Assembly: GCF_003438995.1 (NCBI RefSeq)
Contig: NZ_QSUN01000014.1
Location: 31,477-95,476, forward strand
Direction of reading: 5' to 3'
From: Bacteroides sp. OM05-12
GTDB lineage: Bacteria > Bacteroidota > Bacteroidia > Bacteroidales > Bacteroidaceae
DNA length: 64,000 bases
Part shown: positions 51,044-59,703 of the stretch, piece by piece
How positions within the stretch are numbered: the first letter of the stretch is position 1
Layout: each line of letters begins with the position of its first letter
The notes under the pieces: model-generated
The model's input: the letters and a program-made list of their open reading frames with translations, nothing else
Told to the model about the DNA's origin: nothing
Database searches by the model: none
Translations under genes and position numbers: made by a program

Positions 51044-52381
51044 CTAAACAATTCCTTGAGCCATCATAGCATGAGCTACTTTCATGAAGCCGGCGATATT
51101 GGCACCTTTCACATAATTAATGTAGCCGTCAGGTTCTGTACCGTATCTTACGCATTGTTCGTGGATTCCGTACATAATACCGTGAAGTTTTTCGTCTACT
51201 TCATTTGCGTCCCAGCTTAAGTGCATGGCATTTTGAGACATTTCCAAACCGGATGTAGCAACACCACCAGCATTAACAGCTTTACCCGGTGCATACAACA
51301 TTTTATGTTCGATGAATTTATCAATAGCTTCCGGAGTACATCCCATGTTAGAAATTTCACCAACGCAAGTTACTTTATTGTCGATTAAGTGTTGAGCATC
51401 TTCTCCGTTCAACTCGTTTTGAGTAGCGCAAGGAAGAGCAATGTCTACTTTAACTTCCCAAGGACGACGTCCTGCAACGAATTTTGCATTCGGATATTTT
51501 TCTGCATATGGAGCTACGATATCATTTCCGGATGAACGAAGTTCGAGCATATAATCAATCTTATCACCGCTGATACCATCCGGATCGTAAATGTAACCGT
51601 CAGGACCTGAAATTGTGACAACTTTAGCACCTAATTGAGTAGCTTTAGTGACAGCTCCCCATGCTACGTTACCAAAACCGGAAACACCTACGGTCTTACC
51701 TTTAATATCGATACCTTTTGCCTTAAGCATCTGATGTACGAAATACAATCCACCGAAACCAGTAGCTTCCGGACGTATTAGTGAACCACCGAATTCCAAA
51801 CCTTTACCGGTTAAAGTTCCTGTAAATTCACGGGTTAACTTTTTGTACATTCCAAACATATAGCCTACTTCACGGCCACCTACACCGATATCACCGGCAG
51901 GAACGTCCATGTCAGGACCAATATGACGCCAAAGTTCCAACATAAATGCTTGGCAGAAACGCATAATTTCCGCATCGCTCTTACCACGTGGAGAGAAATC
52001 TGAGCCACCTTTACCACCACCCATAGGGAGAGTAGTCAAAGCATTTTTGAAAGTTTGTTCGAAACCTAAGAATTTAAGGATTGAAAGGTTTACTGATGCA
52101 TGGAAACGGATACCACCTTTGTACGGGCCTATTGCGTTATTGAATTGAACGCGATAACCTAAGTTGGTTTGTACCTCGCCTTTATCATCTACCCATGCCA
52201 CGCGGAATGTGAAAATTCTATCCGGCTCTACTAGGCGTTCGATGATTTTAGCCTTTTCAAACTCAGGGTGTTGATTATATATGTCTTCAATAGAGATAAG
52301 TACTTCTCTTACGGCCTGAAGATATTCAAGTTCGCCGGGGTGTTTTGCCTCAAGAGAGGACATGATTCGTTCGATGTTCAT
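51044..52381 (-). CDS. gdhA: Glutamate dehydrogenase (family I), gdhA-type
   Basis: The 445-residue hexameric enzyme interconverts glutamate with 2-oxoglutarate and ammonia. The active-site lysine block LPMGGGKGGSDFSPRGKSD, the family signature and the Rossmann GVSGFGNVAWGAV are present. The paralogue at 59704 has GSGNVAQYTV at that site. By analogy with Bacteroides, where one enzyme uses NAD(P)H and assimilates ammonia and the other is NAD-specific, I call this copy gdhA, but the cofactor cannot be fixed by eye. It is divergent from the PPDK-N-like gene. Confidence 0.9.
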   Translation of the reverse strand: MNIERIMSSLEAKHPGELEYLQAVREVLISIEDIYNQHPEFEKAKIIERLVEPDRIFTFRVAWVDDKGEVQTNLGYRVQFNNAIGPYKGGIRFHASVNLSILKFLGFEQTFKNALTTLPMGGGKGGSDFSPRGKSDAEIMRFCQAFMLELWRHIGPDMDVPAGDIGVGGREVGYMFGMYKKLTREFTGTLTGKGLEFGGSLIRPEATGFGGLYFVHQMLKAKGIDIKGKTVGVSGFGNVAWGAVTKATQLGAKVVTISGPDGYIYDPDGISGDKIDYMLELRSSGNDIVAPYAEKYPNAKFVAGRRPWEVKVDIALPCATQNELNGEDAQHLIDNKVTCVGEISNMGCTPEAIDKFIEHKMLYAPGKAVNAGGVATSGLEMSQNAMHLSWDANEVDEKLHGIMYGIHEQCVRYGTEPDGYINYVKGANIAGFMKVAHAMMAQGIV

Positions 52382-52431
52382 GGTATTATAATTTTAAGGG
52401 TTAATTGTTATTTTGTAAACGAATACGTATG

Positions 52432-52439
52432 CAAAGATA
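52432..52439 (-). promoter_or_regulatory. -7 box for gdhA
   Basis: Reverse-strand TATCTTTG fits TAnnTTTG, 51 bp before the gdhA start. This leaves a short leader and a shared divergent region of 234 bp with the next gene. Confidence 0.55.
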
Positions 52440-52615
52440 GGGATTCTATAATAATGTCCTAATGTTTTCGATAAAATTTTGCGTTAATAATGATAAAAAG
52501 ATAGTTTAAGCCTCAAAATATATTATGTGGCATATTTTATTGATGTTTTTTTCTTGCATAGCCCGATTATTATTCCCAAATTTGCTATACCTTATTATAT
52601 ATAAAACAAATCGTT

Positions 52616-55582
52616 ATGCTCAGTAAACTGAAATTAAGTCAGCTATATTTTAAAGATACTTCGTTTGTTAATTTAATGACTAAGCGCATTTTTAACGTTT
52701 TACTTATTGCCAATCCTTATGATGCATTTATGTTGGAAGATGACGGACGTATTGATGAAAAGATATTTAATGAATATACTGATTTAAGTTTGCGTTATCC
52801 TCCGCGTTTTACTCAGGTATCTACGGAAGAGGAGGCGTGGAAACAGTTGGCGAATATACCTTTTGATTTGGTGATCTGTATGCCCGGAACAGATAATAGT
52901 GATACATTCCAGATTGCCCGTAGCATTAAAGCAAAATATGAGCATATACCGTTGGTTGTATTGACGCCTTTTTCGCATGGCATCACGAAACGGATTGCGA
53001 ATGAGGATTTAAGTGCTTTCGAATATGTTTTTTGTTGGTTGGGAAATACAGATCTACTGCTTTCTATCATTAAGTTGATTGAGGATAAGATGAACCTGGA
53101 ACACGATGTCAAGGAAGTGGGTGTGCAAATGATTTTATTGGTCGAGGACTCAATTCGTTTTTATTCTTCTGTATTGCCTTACCTGTTCAAATTTGTGTTG
53201 AAGCAAAGTCAAGAATTCTCAACCGAAGCGTTGAATGCACATCAGCAGACATTACGTATGCGTGGGCGTCCTAAAATAGCATTGGCACGCACATATGAGG
53301 AAGCGATGGAGCTTTATGAAAAGTATGCTGATAATATATTGGGGGTAATAACAGATGTTCGTTTTCCGAGAAAAGGAGAAAAAGATGCTTTGGCAGGTAT
53401 AAAACTTTGTTCGGAGATTAGGAAGAAAGATGAGTTTGTTCCGCTTATAATCCAGTCTTCGGAAACGGAGAATAAGGTTTATGCTGCTCGTTTTAATGCG
53501 AGCTTTATTGATAAGAATTCGAAGAAAATGAATATTGATTTGCGAAGGGCGGTGTCTGATAACTTCGGTTTTGGCGATTTTATCTTTCGTAATCCTGATA
53601 CAATGGAGGAAATTGCTCGTGTTCGCAATCTGAAAGAGCTGCAAAATGTTGTATTTGCTATCCCTAAAGAGTCTTTTCTTTATCATATTAGTCGCAATCA
53701 TGTATCGCGTTGGCTTTATTCCCGTGCAATGTTTCCTGTTGCAGAGTTTTTGAAGCAGATAACCTGGGATAGTCTTCAGGATGTTGATGCGCATCGACGT
53801 ATTATTTTTGATGCAATCGTGAAATATCGTAAAATGAAGAATCAGGGTGTAGTTGCTGTTTTTAAACGTGACCGTTTTGATCGATATTCAAATTTTGCAC
53901 GTATTGGTGACGGATCATTGGGAGGCAAGGGTAGAGGACTTGCTTTTATTGATAATATGATAAAACACCACCCCGAGTTTGACCAGTTTGAGAATGCCCA
54001 GGTTGCCATCCCTAAAACAGTCGTGCTGTGTACGGACGTGTTTGATGAGTTTATGGATACTAATAATTTGTACCAGATAGCTTTATCAGATGCAGATGAT
54101 GACGTGATTTTGAAATGTTTTTTGAAAGCGAAGTTGCCCGATCGTTTGGTAGAGGATTTCTTTACATTTTTTGATGTGGTAAAATCACCTATTGCAATTC
54201 GTTCTTCCAGCTTGTTGGAAGATTCCCATTATCAACCTTTTGCCGGAATCTACTCTACATATATGATTCCTTATCTGGATGATAAGTATGAAATGCTCCG
54301 TATGCTGAGTGATGCGATAAAAGGAGTTTATGCATCAGTATATTATAGGGACAGTAAGGCTTATATGCAAGCGACTTCGAATGTGATAGATCAGGAAAAA
54401 ATGGCTGTCATTTTGCAAGAAGTAGTTGGTAATCAGTATGGTGATCGTTATTATCCTTCTATGTCCGGCGTGGCACGTTCGTTGAATTATTACCCTATTG
54501 GCGATGAGAAGCCTGAGGAAGGTACGGTCAACCTAGCTTTGGGGTTGGGAAAATATATTGTGGATGGTGGTATGACTTTGCGTTTTTCACCATATCATCC
54601 GAATCGAATATTGCAAACCAGTGAAATAGATATAGCTCTAAGAGAGACACAAACTCAATTTTACGTGTTGGATATGAAGAATATCGGTCATAATTTTTCT
54701 ATTGACGATGGGTTTAATCTCTTGAAACTTCACGTGAAGGAGGCGGAGAAGGATGGCTCATTGAGGTATATTGCTTCTACATTTGATCCTTATGATCAAA
54801 TCATTCGTGACGGTTACTATCCGGGTGGAAGAAAACTAATAACTTTTGCGAATATCCTTCAGCATGATGTTTTTCCATTGGCCCGTATTCTTCAATTAGT
54901 GCTGGAGCATGGACAGAATGAAATGAGGCGTCCTGTTGAGATTGAGTTTGCAGCTACACTGAATATGGAAAACGGAAAGACCGGAACCTTTTATTTGTTA
55001 CAGATTCGTCCGATAGTGGATAGTAAGGAGATGCTTGATGAGGATTTATCTTTAATTAAAGATGAGGACGTTTTATTACGTTCTGAAAATTCATTGGGAC
55101 ATGGCATTATGAATGATATCCAAGATGTTATATATGTGAAAACTGATGGATACAGTGCTTCTAATAATCAGTTGATAGCTTATGAAATAGAAAAACTGAA
55201 TCGAGAGTTCCTGGATAAAGGAAAGAGTTATATTCTGGTAGGACCCGGACGATGGGGTAGTAGTGATACGTGGCTTGGTATTCCGGTGAAATGGCCGCAT
55301 ATATCTGCTGCTCGCGTTATTGTAGAAGCCGGGCTGACAAATTATCGAGTGGACCCGAGTCAGGGAACACACTTCTTTCAAAACCTCACTTCTTTCGGAG
55401 TCGGCTATTTTACAATCAATGCTTTTCGTAATGATGGGGTTTATAATCAGGAATTTTTAAATAATCTTCCGGCAGAGCATGAAACGCAATATCTTCGTCA
55501 TGTCCATTTTGACCAACCTTTAGTCGTAAAGATGGATGGAAAGAAGAATAAAGGAGCGGTGATGTTGCCCGGAAAAGAATAA
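52616..55582 (+). CDS. Receiver-like/PEP synthase ATP-binding domain fusion protein
   Basis: The 988-residue protein has two receiver-like domains (residues of about 25-160, then 170-320 with LLVEDSIRFY, VITDVRFP and PLIIQSS). A PPDK-N/PEP-synthase ATP-binding domain follows at about 430-840 (GDGSLGGKGRGLAFI, PIAIRSSSLLEDSHYQPFAGIYSTYM, FYLLQIRPIVD). A C-terminal part (YILVGPGRWGSSDTWLGIPVKW) is unfamiliar to me. The phosphohistidine domain and PEP-binding barrel of true PPDK or PpsA are absent, so it cannot make PEP by the usual route. A regulatory phosphotransfer role is possible. It is divergent from gdhA. Confidence 0.82.
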   Translation: MLSKLKLSQLYFKDTSFVNLMTKRIFNVLLIANPYDAFMLEDDGRIDEKIFNEYTDLSLRYPPRFTQVSTEEEAWKQLANIPFDLVICMPGTDNSDTFQIARSIKAKYEHIPLVVLTPFSHGITKRIANEDLSAFEYVFCWLGNTDLLLSIIKLIEDKMNLEHDVKEVGVQMILLVEDSIRFYSSVLPYLFKFVLKQSQEFSTEALNAHQQTLRMRGRPKIALARTYEEAMELYEKYADNILGVITDVRFPRKGEKDALAGIKLCSEIRKKDEFVPLIIQSSETENKVYAARFNASFIDKNSKKMNIDLRRAVSDNFGFGDFIFRNPDTMEEIARVRNLKELQNVVFAIPKESFLYHISRNHVSRWLYSRAMFPVAEFLKQITWDSLQDVDAHRRIIFDAIVKYRKMKNQGVVAVFKRDRFDRYSNFARIGDGSLGGKGRGLAFIDNMIKHHPEFDQFENAQVAIPKTVVLCTDVFDEFMDTNNLYQIALSDADDDVILKCFLKAKLPDRLVEDFFTFFDVVKSPIAIRSSSLLEDSHYQPFAGIYSTYMIPYLDDKYEMLRMLSDAIKGVYASVYYRDSKAYMQATSNVIDQEKMAVILQEVVGNQYGDRYYPSMSGVARSLNYYPIGDEKPEEGTVNLALGLGKYIVDGGMTLRFSPYHPNRILQTSEIDIALRETQTQFYVLDMKNIGHNFSIDDGFNLLKLHVKEAEKDGSLRYIASTFDPYDQIIRDGYYPGGRKLITFANILQHDVFPLARILQLVLEHGQNEMRRPVEIEFAATLNMENGKTGTFYLLQIRPIVDSKEMLDEDLSLIKDEDVLLRSENSLGHGIMNDIQDVIYVKTDGYSASNNQLIAYEIEKLNREFLDKGKSYILVGPGRWGSSDTWLGIPVKWPHISAARVIVEAGLTNYRVDPSQGTHFFQNLTSFGVGYFTINAFRNDGVYNQEFLNNLPAEHETQYLRHVHFDQPLVVKMDGKKNKGAVMLPGKE

Positions 55583-55620
55583 CTGTTCTGCAAAATAGCT
55601 AAGTTAGTTTTTTATTAATA

Positions 55621-55662
55621 TTAATGGTGTACATCATCGTCCTTGATGGTGCACACCATTAA
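55621..55662. terminator. Bidirectional hairpin between the PPDK-N-like gene and the S9 peptidase
   Basis: The arm at 55621-55638 pairs with 55645-55662 with one mismatch and one G-T pair around a 6-nt loop. It sits between convergent genes. Confidence 0.8.
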
Positions 55663-55686
55663 TTTAAGATATTAATATAATATCGT

Positions 55687-57804
55687 TTATTCTATATTCT
55701 TATATCCCATGTTATATAAGATGAAAGCATAAATATCTGCTGTTTCGTCAATGATTTTACTCATCGGTTTGCCGCCTCCGTGACCGGCTTTACTTTCTAT
55801 GCGAATAAGTTTCGGGGCATCTCCTGTGTTAGATGCCTGTAAAGTTGCTGCATATTTGAAAGAGTGGGCTGGAACCACACGATCGTCATGATCTGCAGTT
55901 GTTATCATAATAGCCGGATAAGGAGTTCCGTCATTTTTAATATTATGTAGTGGAGAGTAAGCATATAAATACTCGAACATTTCTTTACTGTCTTCGCTTG
56001 TTCCGTAATCACTAGCCCAATTCCATCCGATGGTAAATTTATGATAGCGGAGCATATCCATAACTCCGACTTGTGGAATGGCTACTTTAAATAAGTCCGG
56101 GCGTTGGTTTACACAAGCTCCGATAAGTAATCCTCCGTTTGAACCACCTACAATGGCGATTTTGTCTTTGTTCGTATACTTCTCGCTAATTAAGTATTCT
56201 GCTGCAGAGATAAAATCATCGAATACATTTTGTTTATTCATTTTGATACCTGCCTGATGCCATTCTTCTCCATACTCACTTCCGCCACGCAAATTCGTTT
56301 GTACATAAATACCTCCATTTTCAAGAAATGGTAGTCGCATAGTTGAGAAATAAGGGTTGAGGCTAACGTTGAAGCCACCATATCCATAGAGGAATACAGG
56401 ATTATTTCCGTCGCGTTTTAAACCTTTCTTATAAGTAAGGAACATTGGAACTTTAGTTCCGTCTTTGCTTGTATAGAATATTTGTTCGGTGACAAATTCT
56501 TCTGGGTTGAAATCAACCTTCGGGCTAAGATAAAGTTCGGATTTGTTTTTATCAATATCATATTTATAAATAGTTCCCGGGAAAGTGAAAGATGTGAAAG
56601 TGTAGAATGTTTCTTTGTCATCTTTATTTCCACTGAATCCAACGGAACCAAGTGACGGAAGCGTAATCTCATGCTCTTGTTCTCCATTCAATGCATAGAC
56701 GTAAGCATGATTGGAGGCATCTTTATCATAAGTCAGGATTAACTTACCTCCTATAATCTGTGCGCCGGAGAGTACTGATTCATTTTCTGGAACTAATTCT
56801 TTCCAATTCCGGATGTTAGGTGAATTTATATCCGCAGTCATTACACGATACTTTGGAGCATCATAATTGGTGAGGATATAAATTGTATTTCCTATAACCT
56901 CGATCGGCATATAGATGAAATTGTAATCTTCCGTCATTGGGATAAGTGGGGAATTTGTTTTTGTCAGATCTTTGAGTGATAGGTTGTTCCCACTTCCTGC
57001 TCCCGATTCGTCAATAAATAGAATTTTCTCGTCTTCATCGGTGCTGGCAGAATAAAATCGTTTAGGATACTGAGGATTCTGATAGATTAATTGATCTTTT
57101 GATTGCGGATCGCCAATTTTATGATAGTAGACTTTATGGTTCTCATTTATATTGGAATATTCTTTTCCATTTGTTGGAGCATCATAAGCACTGTAATAAA
57201 AACCGTTGCCTTGCCAAGATGCACCACTGAATTTCGCCCATAAAATATGATCGTCTGTCAGCTCACTTGTTGCGAGGTCGATAACATAAATTTCTATCCA
57301 ATCGGAACCGCTACGTGAGATTGCGTATGCCATATATTTCCCATCTTTGGAAAAAGAGATTCCATTGAGGGCAACTGTACCATCATCTGATAGTTTATTG
57401 GGGTCTAATAGCACTTTAGCTTCTCCATCGAGAGTTTCTTTTACATAAAGTACATTTTGGTTTTGTAGTCCGTCATTTTTGTAGAAATAGTATTTGCCAT
57501 TCTTTTTGAATGGTGTACCTATTTTTTCGTAATTGGTTAGTTGGGTTAGTCTTTCTTTCAACTTATTACGAAAGGGAATTCTTGCCAGATAGGCATTGGT
57601 GATGTCATTTTCTGCTTTTACCCATGCAGATGTAGCTTGTGACGTGTCATTCTCGAGCCAACGATATGGATCAGCAACTTCTGTTCCGAAATAAGTATCC
57701 ACTGTATTGTCCTTAATAGCTTCAGGGTAGGACAAAGTCGTTTTTGAACTGCAAGCACTGATTATTGCCATTCCGCTCATTAGAATTAGGTGTTTCGTTT
57801 TCAT
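55687..57804 (-). CDS. Prolyl oligopeptidase family lipoprotein (S9A)
   Basis: I start at 57804 (MKTKHLILMSGMAIISAC, lipobox ISAC), giving 705 residues. A longer frame from 57858 runs through the promoter. The N-terminal beta-propeller (RWLENDTSQATSAWVKAEN through residue 420) covers an alpha/beta hydrolase domain with Ser555 in VGGSNGGLLIGA, the Asp in TTADHDDRVVPAHS and the His in KAGHGGGKP. It cleaves short proline-containing peptides, probably in the periplasm as a lipoprotein. Confidence 0.93.
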   Translation of the reverse strand: MKTKHLILMSGMAIISACSSKTTLSYPEAIKDNTVDTYFGTEVADPYRWLENDTSQATSAWVKAENDITNAYLARIPFRNKLKERLTQLTNYEKIGTPFKKNGKYYFYKNDGLQNQNVLYVKETLDGEAKVLLDPNKLSDDGTVALNGISFSKDGKYMAYAISRSGSDWIEIYVIDLATSELTDDHILWAKFSGASWQGNGFYYSAYDAPTNGKEYSNINENHKVYYHKIGDPQSKDQLIYQNPQYPKRFYSASTDEDEKILFIDESGAGSGNNLSLKDLTKTNSPLIPMTEDYNFIYMPIEVIGNTIYILTNYDAPKYRVMTADINSPNIRNWKELVPENESVLSGAQIIGGKLILTYDKDASNHAYVYALNGEQEHEITLPSLGSVGFSGNKDDKETFYTFTSFTFPGTIYKYDIDKNKSELYLSPKVDFNPEEFVTEQIFYTSKDGTKVPMFLTYKKGLKRDGNNPVFLYGYGGFNVSLNPYFSTMRLPFLENGGIYVQTNLRGGSEYGEEWHQAGIKMNKQNVFDDFISAAEYLISEKYTNKDKIAIVGGSNGGLLIGACVNQRPDLFKVAIPQVGVMDMLRYHKFTIGWNWASDYGTSEDSKEMFEYLYAYSPLHNIKNDGTPYPAIMITTADHDDRVVPAHSFKYAATLQASNTGDAPKLIRIESKAGHGGGKPMSKIIDETADIYAFILYNMGYKNIE

Positions 57805-57828
57805 TTTTAATGTATTAAGATCATGCGC

Positions 57829-57859
57829 CAAAGATAACGCTTTGTTTTGATAAAACAAA
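57829..57859 (-). promoter_or_regulatory. Promoter of the prolyl oligopeptidase gene
   Basis: On the minus strand, TTTG (57859-57856) and TATCTTTG (57836-57829) are separated by exactly 19 bp, a full consensus match, 25 bp ahead of the ATG. Confidence 0.85.
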
Positions 57860-57893
57860 AAACAGGTAATTCTTCGGAAAGAATTACCTGTTT
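57860..57893 (-). terminator. Terminator of the outer-membrane protein operon
   Basis: A perfect 15-bp stem (57860-57874 with 57879-57893) has a 4-nt loop. On the minus strand it runs straight into TTTTTTG. It abuts the -33 box of the next promoter. Confidence 0.9.
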
Positions 57894-57916
57894 CTATTAT
57901 GAATAATGCTTATCTA

Positions 57917-58813
57917 TTAGAAATAGAACGTCATGTTAAGAGAACCTCCTAAGCTTTCAGTTCCGATATAGAAACCTCTGTTGCCCGGTGATACTAAATC
58001 CGTTCTTGTTTCAATTTTCTGAGTAGAAGTGTTGTAACCTTCACTTTCTATGTAAGTTTGGTTTCCAAACAGATAGTATAGGCTTAGATTAACTTCTGCG
58101 CCTAAAGAAATTTTAGGAGCGATAAACCATTCAACACCTGCACTACCGGTAATACCTGTATAAAAGTCAGAACCTTGTCCATTGTTTTTGAGTATACGGT
58201 TATCGCCTAGCATAGTTTCATTATTTCTATCAAAAGCAATGCTTGGATTTTGATTGATAGTTGTCATTTCATTTCCCCAGCTATAAGTGGTTTTATCGTT
58301 TTGGAACGCAAATAACAATCCAGCTCCGAATACACCCTGAACTCTTTTAGAACCTTTACGATATTCTGCGCCGACAGCAATACTCATACCATTTCTTGAA
58401 TGATGAGCTTTATCTATTACTTTATCGTTACTTAATGGGTTAAGTAAAGCAGCTTTATCATCTTTTACATAACGTCTGTCATATTCCGAACGAACCATGA
58501 TTCCAACATTTGCACGTAAAGCCCATTCGTCAGTCAACATATATTTCCCCATGATAGAAACATCCGGCATAAGCATTCTGTTTCTGAAGTTTTTATTGTT
58601 CTTTGTAAATGGAGCTCCACCAAGACTTTCTATTTCATTTTCTTGTGAACCATTGAATGCATTACCTACATATTTCAACAATGGTACAACATCTATTCCT
58701 ATAGCCCAGTCTCCTTCTTCAGGAAGATATTGCTTTTCAGCTTTTTCCTGAGCACTTACTCCCATTAATGGAAGTAAACAAATGATTGTTATAATTGATA
58801 TTAATTTTTTCAT
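57917..58813 (-). CDS. Outer-membrane beta-barrel protein
   Basis: The 298-residue product has a signal peptide (MKKLISIITIICLLPLMGVSAQ), and the remainder alternates as amphipathic strands: WAIGIDVVPLLKYVG, WALRANVGIMVRSEY, MSIAVGAEYRKGSK, KISLGAEVNLSLYYLFG, and the last strand GSLNMTFYF ends in Phe, as barrels inserted by BamA do. It is a small porin-like barrel of unknown role. The lipoprotein gene upstream is 23 bp away, so the two are probably made together and may interact. Confidence 0.85.
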   Translation of the reverse strand: MKKLISIITIICLLPLMGVSAQEKAEKQYLPEEGDWAIGIDVVPLLKYVGNAFNGSQENEIESLGGAPFTKNNKNFRNRMLMPDVSIMGKYMLTDEWALRANVGIMVRSEYDRRYVKDDKAALLNPLSNDKVIDKAHHSRNGMSIAVGAEYRKGSKRVQGVFGAGLLFAFQNDKTTYSWGNEMTTINQNPSIAFDRNNETMLGDNRILKNNGQGSDFYTGITGSAGVEWFIAPKISLGAEVNLSLYYLFGNQTYIESEGYNTSTQKIETRTDLVSPGNRGFYIGTESLGGSLNMTFYF

Positions 58814-58836
58814 ATTTTCTGTTTTAATCGTTATGA

Positions 58837-59382
58837 TTAGTAGTTATTGTTGGTTGAGCGAACTACGTAAGTGTATTGACCGTCAGCCACCAGAATACCG
58901 TTAGGCATAACATAATTACCAGATGAATAATAAGAATAAACTACATCCTTTTTAACTTCAACCCATCCGCTGATAGATGTTGAAGAACGTTGAAGTTCAG
59001 AATATTGACCAGTGAAAGATTCTGCTCTTACAGATACAGATACGCCATCAATAACTGCTGGGATTTCAACTTCAAATTCTCCTTTGTCATCTGTTGTTGT
59101 TTCGTAAACAGCGTAACCGTCTGCCTGTCCATTCGGATCTAATGATGAATTTGATACTTGAACAAATACTTTTTTTCCTCTTGCAGGAATGATATTTGTT
59201 ACTAGTTGGCTTGTAATAGTGTTATAGCTTTCTCCCTCACTATAAGTAAGTTTACCTATAACTTTTGCTGTTCCTGGAATATCACTGATAGATAAAGATG
59301 TCTGATCTTCAGAACAACTAGCAAATAATGCAGCAACTAAAATAAACGCTGCAATAGCTTTAAATCCACGTAAAATGTTCAT
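58837..59382 (-). CDS. Small lipoprotein with Ig-like fold
   Basis: The 181-residue product has a lipoprotein signal (MNILRGFKAIAAFILVAALFASC, Cys23) followed by SEDQ, a Bacteroides surface-export style start. The body (GTAKVIGKLTYSEGE, KKVFVQVSNSS, GYAVYETTTDDKGEFEVEIPA, VSVRAESFTGQY) resembles a carboxypeptidase-regulatory/SdrD-like beta-sandwich. It leads the operon with the barrel at 57917. A TACATTTG box (reverse, 59434-59427) lies 44 bp upstream. Confidence 0.8.
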   Translation of the reverse strand: MNILRGFKAIAAFILVAALFASCSEDQTSLSISDIPGTAKVIGKLTYSEGESYNTITSQLVTNIIPARGKKVFVQVSNSSLDPNGQADGYAVYETTTDDKGEFEVEIPAVIDGVSVSVRAESFTGQYSELQRSSTSISGWVEVKKDVVYSYYSSGNYVMPNGILVADGQYTYVVRSTNNNY

Positions 59383-59426
59383 GCTTTTTAATTTTTAATT
59401 GATTAATAAATAAATGTTTTACGCCG

Positions 59427-59434
59427 CAAATGTA
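59427..59434 (-). promoter_or_regulatory. -7 box for the lipoprotein-barrel operon
   Basis: Reverse-strand TACATTTG fits TAnnTTTG, 44 bp before the lipoprotein start. Confidence 0.55.
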
Positions 59435-59647
59435 TGTTTTATTATTTAATATCCCAAAAAATTAAATAAATTATTTCAATTGTATTGCATAAAGATATTT
59501 CTTATTTGCGCTAAAGCGCTGATATGTAAAATGTTATGTTTTAATAGCGATTCCTGTATTATGGTAGATGTTATAAAATATAAAATCACTGTTTTTGGGT
59601 ATTTACGCTTTAATTGTTTTGTTTGTTGAGAAAACAGACTAAATAAA

Positions 59648-59674
59648 AATGTCCGCCACTAAGGGACGGACATT
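59648..59674 (-). terminator. Terminator of gdhB
   Basis: AATGTCCG (59648-59655) pairs with CGGACATT (59667-59674). On the minus strand TTTTTATTT follows, as expected for the 3' end of gdhB. Confidence 0.85.
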
Positions 59675-59703
59675 CATAAAAAGAATATATGGTAAATTTA
59701 AGT

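Larger units (their letters stand above)
59383..59703. other. AT-rich intergenic region
   Basis: The 321 bp hold the lipoprotein promoter near 59430 and the gdhB terminator at 59648-59674. Between them I see only AT-rich sequence with no ORF of note. Confidence 0.7.
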
